A DNA stretch of 64,000 nt from contig NC_135125.1 in assembly GCF_050908995.1 (NCBI RefSeq), positions 8,395,011 to 8,459,010 on the forward strand. Direction: 5' to 3'. A program made the position numbers and the translations under genes. This document shows positions 59,640 to 64,000 of the stretch, one piece after another. Within the stretch, counting starts at the first letter, position 1. Every line of letters starts with the position of its first letter. The notes under the pieces are model-generated. The model made no database searches. It worked only from the letters and a program-made list of their open reading frames with translations, and had not been told where the DNA came from. Origin of the DNA: Andrena cerasifolii. Taxonomy: Eukaryota; Arthropoda; Insecta; Hymenoptera; Andrenidae.

Positions 59640-60850
59640 TATTACGTCGCGCTGCAGACATCGATGTTTCTCGCGCTTCGATTAAGGTACAGAGGTGATC
59701 GATCCGCCGGTCGCGTTATTGACGCCGCGAATGGACCGACGCGACGCACGCGAGAAAAGTGGGAGCCGTGCAGTAAGTACTTATGAGTTTTGACACGCGT
59801 ACCTTGAAGTGAGCCTGCAGAAGCCGCTCATATTGGTCGGCAGCACGGAGACAGAGCCTCGTGGTGAACGCTTCCATTCGTGCTGGCAGGGGCGCGTGGC
59901 AAACACTGCTTGACATTATTTCTCCGTTCGGGTTGGCACTCCTCCGGGACACGCACGGACGCACGTACGCATGCACGCACAGTGTGTACAAATAAAATCG
60001 TCACTCGCCACGCACCAACGGGCGCACTTGACTCGCGACGATCGTTTAGACGCCAGCTAACCTCAATCGACGCTGGCAAACTCGTACCCGTCCACCTTAG
60101 GCGTGGCCTCGGAACTGCTAGACTGCTACTCTGCCATAATCCCTCGAAGACCGTCCTTTGAACAAGCACCCTCCGCGCGCGCGCGCGCGATTGTAGCCAA
60201 GTGCAGCCGTCGCTACTCGTCTTTCTCCCTATTAATTCCGTAAACGTCCATAGAGGCCACTTTCAAATATCGCTGTCGCTTTCACGTCGTCGGAACTGAC
60301 ACTACTTCGCGCGGTACTTTCGAGCAGGAGCCGATTCCAGAGTTACGGATTTCACGGTGGTCTCGTTAAATCTCACTTTCCATCGCGCGGTCCGTTTTAA
60401 CCGAAGCACTTGACACGCTACGACGATCTTACTTCGATTGTTGACCCGCGGTGCCGGCTATTGAATAATCGCCCAGCGAAAAGTCGATAGCCTTCGGAAT
60501 TGAAGAAGCGTGCGAACACCGTTGACGATTGCGCGCGCACGCGGCACGTAAGGACTAGACTACTTTGCAGAGGCAATTGCACTTTGTATCGGGTGGGGTG
60601 ATGAATCTCTGTCACGCGTTGGGCAATGCTTCCCTGTTCGTGTTTCCGTGTGATTGAATTTGTAAAACGTCCCAACCTCTCACCACCTCTCGCTGTCCCA
60701 AAGCAGACTGAGCGGCGGAGAGAGCTGCGTGTAGTTTTATCGTCTCGACGCGCCCCCCTCCATTCGGTGTCGACGTCCGAGGCTCGCTCGCGCGTGTGTG
60801 CACGCATGCCCGTGTGTACGTGCGGTTTTAGCCGGAGCCGCGAGCAGGGC
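59640..60850. promoter_or_regulatory. CpG-rich promoter-like segment
   Basis: CpG density and GC content rise sharply over about 1.2 kb, including a (CG)n run near 60175-60190, in otherwise AT-rich DNA. It covers the minus-strand ATG exon at 59803-59877 and its likely 5' UTR. On the plus strand a strong donor (aact followed by gtaagt, 60895) lies at its right edge, so transcription in both directions is possible. Confidence 0.5.
59803..59877 (-). CDS. Candidate first coding exon, possibly of the IP3 3-kinase
   Basis: ATG at 59877 begins 25 codons (MEAFTTRLCLRAADQYERLL, then QAHFK) ending exactly at a donor (aag followed by gtacgc). Phase 0 matches the acceptor at 37108. No other minus-strand gene is recognised between the two. 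Joining it would give a 416-residue kinase, a normal length. The 22.7-kb intron makes this inference, not proof; it could be the start of an unrecognised gene. Confidence 0.4.
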
Positions 60851-61737
60851 TACTATGGATTCGGGTCGAAGCCCCTTTCTGCTGCGTTAGAACTGTAAGT
60901 ATATAGAATTTTTTACGGTATTGAATAGAATAGAATAATAATAACGTGCACATGAATATTTCAAATTTTGTGAGTTATTTTCATACGACTTTTTAGTAAA
61001 TGAATTTTTGTTTAATTAGCGGTTACTTAAACTGACGACACTTTAACGGTGATTGTATTATGTGGTACTATCGAGAATTGCGTAAATTTATTGTATATGG
61101 AAATTGATGTCTTCATTGATACCCGTAGTAATTAACTTACTTTCGTGGCCAATTATAAGTTCCATATTTATAAGTCGATTAAAATTTTCATTGACTCAGC
61201 GATTACAGTTCGTCGCGCTAATTATTCGTAAATTGCATGTGTATATTATAATGTCGTAGAATTAATAGAATAATAAGAAAAGTGGAGGGATAATGGTAAC
61301 CATTTTAATCTTAGAATATAGCAGATGCATTTGTTGAAATATACGGGGCAAGGATTCTCTTGCATGTGTTAACGGCATTAACGTTATCTGCATTAATGTA
61401 GTAGGCCTTATCTGTTTCATTAATGAAATAGTATTATTTGCCCAATTGGAGACTTATTTTTTCTTCTGACCTTAAAGGTTTTTAATCTCCACTCTATCTC
61501 CCCGTGGATATGAACATTAACACAGATGCATGCGTAAACTTACGTCAATACGGTTTAAATTAGACGCACGCGTTGATACTGTTATCAATCGTATACTTAG
61601 ATTGCACCGAAATCATCGTACGACATTTGTAGTTTTCTTGTTTCATTGAATTCCTCACGCGACGAAGTTTCTGCTGCAGAGGGGAATTAACTAGGATAGG
61701 TAACTGAAGTTTGACAGCCATTCTTTCCAGTAAATAT
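60851..61737. other. AT-rich sequence without a recognisable feature
   Basis: I see no gene, repeat family or strong structure apart from the plus-strand donor-like site at 60895. Confidence 0.4.
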
Positions 61738-62657
61738 GTAGGGGAGACCGGGGCTAGTTGACTAATATTTAACATTTCTCATTTTTATAAATAATTGGTA
61801 TTTTGTTGACTTGTTGCACACCAGAAGTTTACAAATTTCATTAGGTATACGCTTAATTTTTAAAATTCTTTTAATTGAGTCTAGGTCGTAGTTTTTATTA
61901 TATTTAGAGTAGTGAGCCGAATAAGTCAACAAACCCCGGCTGTGGGGTTAGTTGACAAATATGATGGGGTTAGTTGACTTGACATTTACTTTTCAGGATT
62001 AACGCAGCCAATTCCATCAATATAGTATGCGAAAGGCGTACGTATATATATATATTCTACGACCAATAAATTTTTTTTATTTTTTTCCATTCCTTCATAC
62101 TGTTATTTATTTTTTTTTATTAAGTATCATGGTGTTAGATACTGTAATTATTTTCTACTTGTTTGTTATGGTCTATTTGGAAGGCCTGAAAGTTTGAAGG
62201 AAGGGGGTAAACCAGTCCTACCATTGTAAGAGTGAGTTTGGAGGGTTTTGTGGTGGGGGAAGTGGATTTGAGCAGCCAAACTCTTCGCCTCGACTGCATC
62301 TTGAGGATAAAAAGTGCAATTTTTAGTGGTATTGCTATGTTTAGTCGAGTAACCCCGTCCGACATTGTCCACATGTTAAGGGTCGTACCTACAAAACCTC
62401 CACGCACCGGATAAAATAAAATACCCTAAATTATAGTGAATGTATCACATTTCCACAAAATATTCATGAAAATACATCAAGCAATACTTAGTGGACAAAA
62501 AAACATAAGTAGTCGAAACAGAGATATTTATTTCCCGCCGACCTTTTTCGATTTTTCATTCTCGCATCATTTCATTCTCATATCGCGAAACGCAGCATAA
62601 TTTATAACATAATACAACAATTAAAGGGAATTAGTCAACTAGCCCCGGTCTCCCTAC
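61738..62657. mobile_element. GTAGGGGAGACCGGGGCTAG element, 920 bp
   Basis: Same ends as the 324-bp element at 5089-5412. The longer interior includes a minus-strand open frame (62135-62407, 90 codons) with GLVYPLPSNFQAFQID, which could be a transposase remnant, but no catalytic residues are visible. Confidence 0.7.
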
Positions 62658-63813
62658 TTTAAAAGCATTCTATCTCTCACAAAGAAAATATGCAAACGTT
62701 GACAAATTGAAAAATTATTCTGAAGGAAGAATGACTATAGTGACCTAATGACCATTAGGTACTTACGTACTAACACTACGTTGTGAAAAGAAAAATAATG
62801 ACTGGGTTTTATCGAAGTAGGTTATATTAACGAGTGGAAATAGTCCATTTCAAAATAGCAGCAGATAAATGAAATAGTTTCAGGGCAATTTGCTTCGAGA
62901 AGGATAACTACTTAATTACCTACAAATGTCCAATGGCGCTAGTTAGAACGGGAGGGTTCTGAATAAATCAGAAGATAGCAACGCATAGATTCATTTTATC
63001 TACATGGTGTCTCAAAATAAGTGTCATTTGAAAAGACAGCCGAATTACTCACTTCATAGATTGATGATAAAAAAATTTCAACGTGAACTTGATTCTTTTA
63101 AATAGGGTGCTGTAATTTTTCTTGATATTTTGTTAAATGAAAAGTCATTTGCAATTAGCAATTACCGCCTACGACTTTTCATATTTCACTTTCCTCCAGA
63201 TTTCTTTCCGCAACTGATCGCGTGTCATGTCCCACATTTTTAATTTATACGCGCTTCGAATTTTACAACACGTGGGAAACGCTGGAATAACTATGTGTAG
63301 AAAGGTGCACACTTCGCACGAATATTAGTAATTATACTAATTGCTTTGTATGTACGTCGCGACATGGGACCGATAAAAATAGCTGTTGGCAAGAAACGAG
63401 AAACGGTACTTTATGACAACTCTCATCGAAGTCCTTTGCAATCTATAATAATCTATAGTATTGCATAATATCCGAGGTATGCGTTTTCCCCTCGCGCAGT
63501 CAGGGTCTAGGATTGGCAGGGAAAATACATGAATCATTCTATCTTGTCTAACATATTATTAAAATCCAAGCAGGCTTATCTCGATTATCGTGTAAACACG
63601 ACGAAGAAATTTCGAATGCTTATTCATTGGAATATAATATATTCTGACCAATTAATGTGACTTCAAGAATAGCTCATTTTATTGTTAACCTTTCGCTTAT
63701 AACTTCAAGCCCAGAACCAGAGCTCTGAAAATAATTTTAATTCATTAGTTATGATATTTAAAAATTTTGTTGCATATCTATGTTTCTGTTCATACTCATA
63801 GGAAAACACTTAA
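62658..63813. other. AT-rich sequence without a recognisable feature
   Basis: No coding exon, RNA gene or repeat that I can name. Confidence 0.4.
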
Positions 63814-64000
63814 CCCTTCGTTGACACACCTCTTTTTTCGATCAACTTTGACATACCTGGGTGGCTCACACCCAGAACAATATTTGAACTACTGCCATTC
63901 TTATCCGAAGAATCCAATCGTTATGAAAAAAATCATGGTTCAATTTTAAGGCCTGTAGAATGTATTCCAATAGTTCTTTTATTTAAATTTCATCACAGTT
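63814..64000. mobile_element. TTAA-type MITE cut by the window end
   Basis: TTAA at 63810-63813 is followed by CCCTTCGTTGACACACC. A perfect 7-bp-stem hairpin (ctgggtggctcacacccag) lies near the end. The remainder is the inverse of 51444-51589. The right end is outside the window. Confidence 0.65.

Larger units (their letters stand above)
37109..59802. other. Long gene-poor region, probably the first intron of the IP3 3-kinase gene
   Basis: No protein family is recognised apart from transposon remnants. Content includes AT-rich DNA, microsatellites (atata near 37740-37850, taaa near 42500), foldback elements, a 5S-derived SINE and LINE tails. It is intronic only if the exon at 59803-59877 belongs to the kinase. 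CpG-richer patches at about 39350-39700 and 44880-45180 could be further promoters. Confidence 0.45.

Overview
The window is insect genomic DNA, most likely from a hymenopteran (bee, wasp, ant or sawfly). The evidence is short GT-AG introns, patches rich in CpG, many small TTAA-, TA- or 8-bp-TSD-flanked elements, and a TTAGG-type telomere-like motif inside one repeat. Species cannot be fixed from sequence alone. No bacterial operons, CRISPR arrays, rRNA operon or convincing tRNA genes were seen.

Five gene models can be supported, all but one as complete coding regions whose splice phases agree exon by exon. (1) A seven-exon plus-strand gene (4259-9035) encodes a 586-residue protein with an early coiled coil and a C-terminal MYND zinc finger. 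(2) A two-exon plus-strand gene (23354-23768) encodes a 74-residue MOZART2-like protein. (3) A six-exon minus-strand gene (27535 down to 24552) encodes ribonuclease H1 with the hybrid-binding domain and all catalytic residues. (4) An eight-exon plus-strand gene (29091-31807) encodes the checkpoint clamp loader Rad17. (5) A minus-strand gene (37108 down to 33506, possibly starting at 59877) encodes inositol-trisphosphate 3-kinase; 37.1-59.8 kb is then mostly its intron. Genes 2 and 3 converge, 3 and 4 diverge, and 4 and 5 converge.

The most striking object is at 11108-23168: a 12.06-kb TTAA-bounded inverted-repeat structure. It has arms of about 2.6 kb and an inner tandem array of about 42 copies of a 170-bp unit, and it shows no transposase. 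Smaller copies of the 170-bp unit and a telomere-like 11-mer (TTAGGTCTGGG) lie inside both arms. Its right end is only 182 bp upstream of the MOZART2-like start codon. It looks like a large non-autonomous foldback-type element that carries and perhaps generates a satellite.

The rest is dense with small non-autonomous elements. They include pogo-like, hAT-like with perfect or near-perfect 8-bp duplications, TTAA-flanked piggyBac-type, and several foldback families. There is also a 5S-rRNA-derived SINE at 52.8-53.1 kb and scattered LINE remnants. Several are nested in each other or sit next to splice sites and stop codons of the genes above. A CpG-rich segment at 59.6-60.9 kb looks like a promoter, possibly of the IP3 3-kinase gene.
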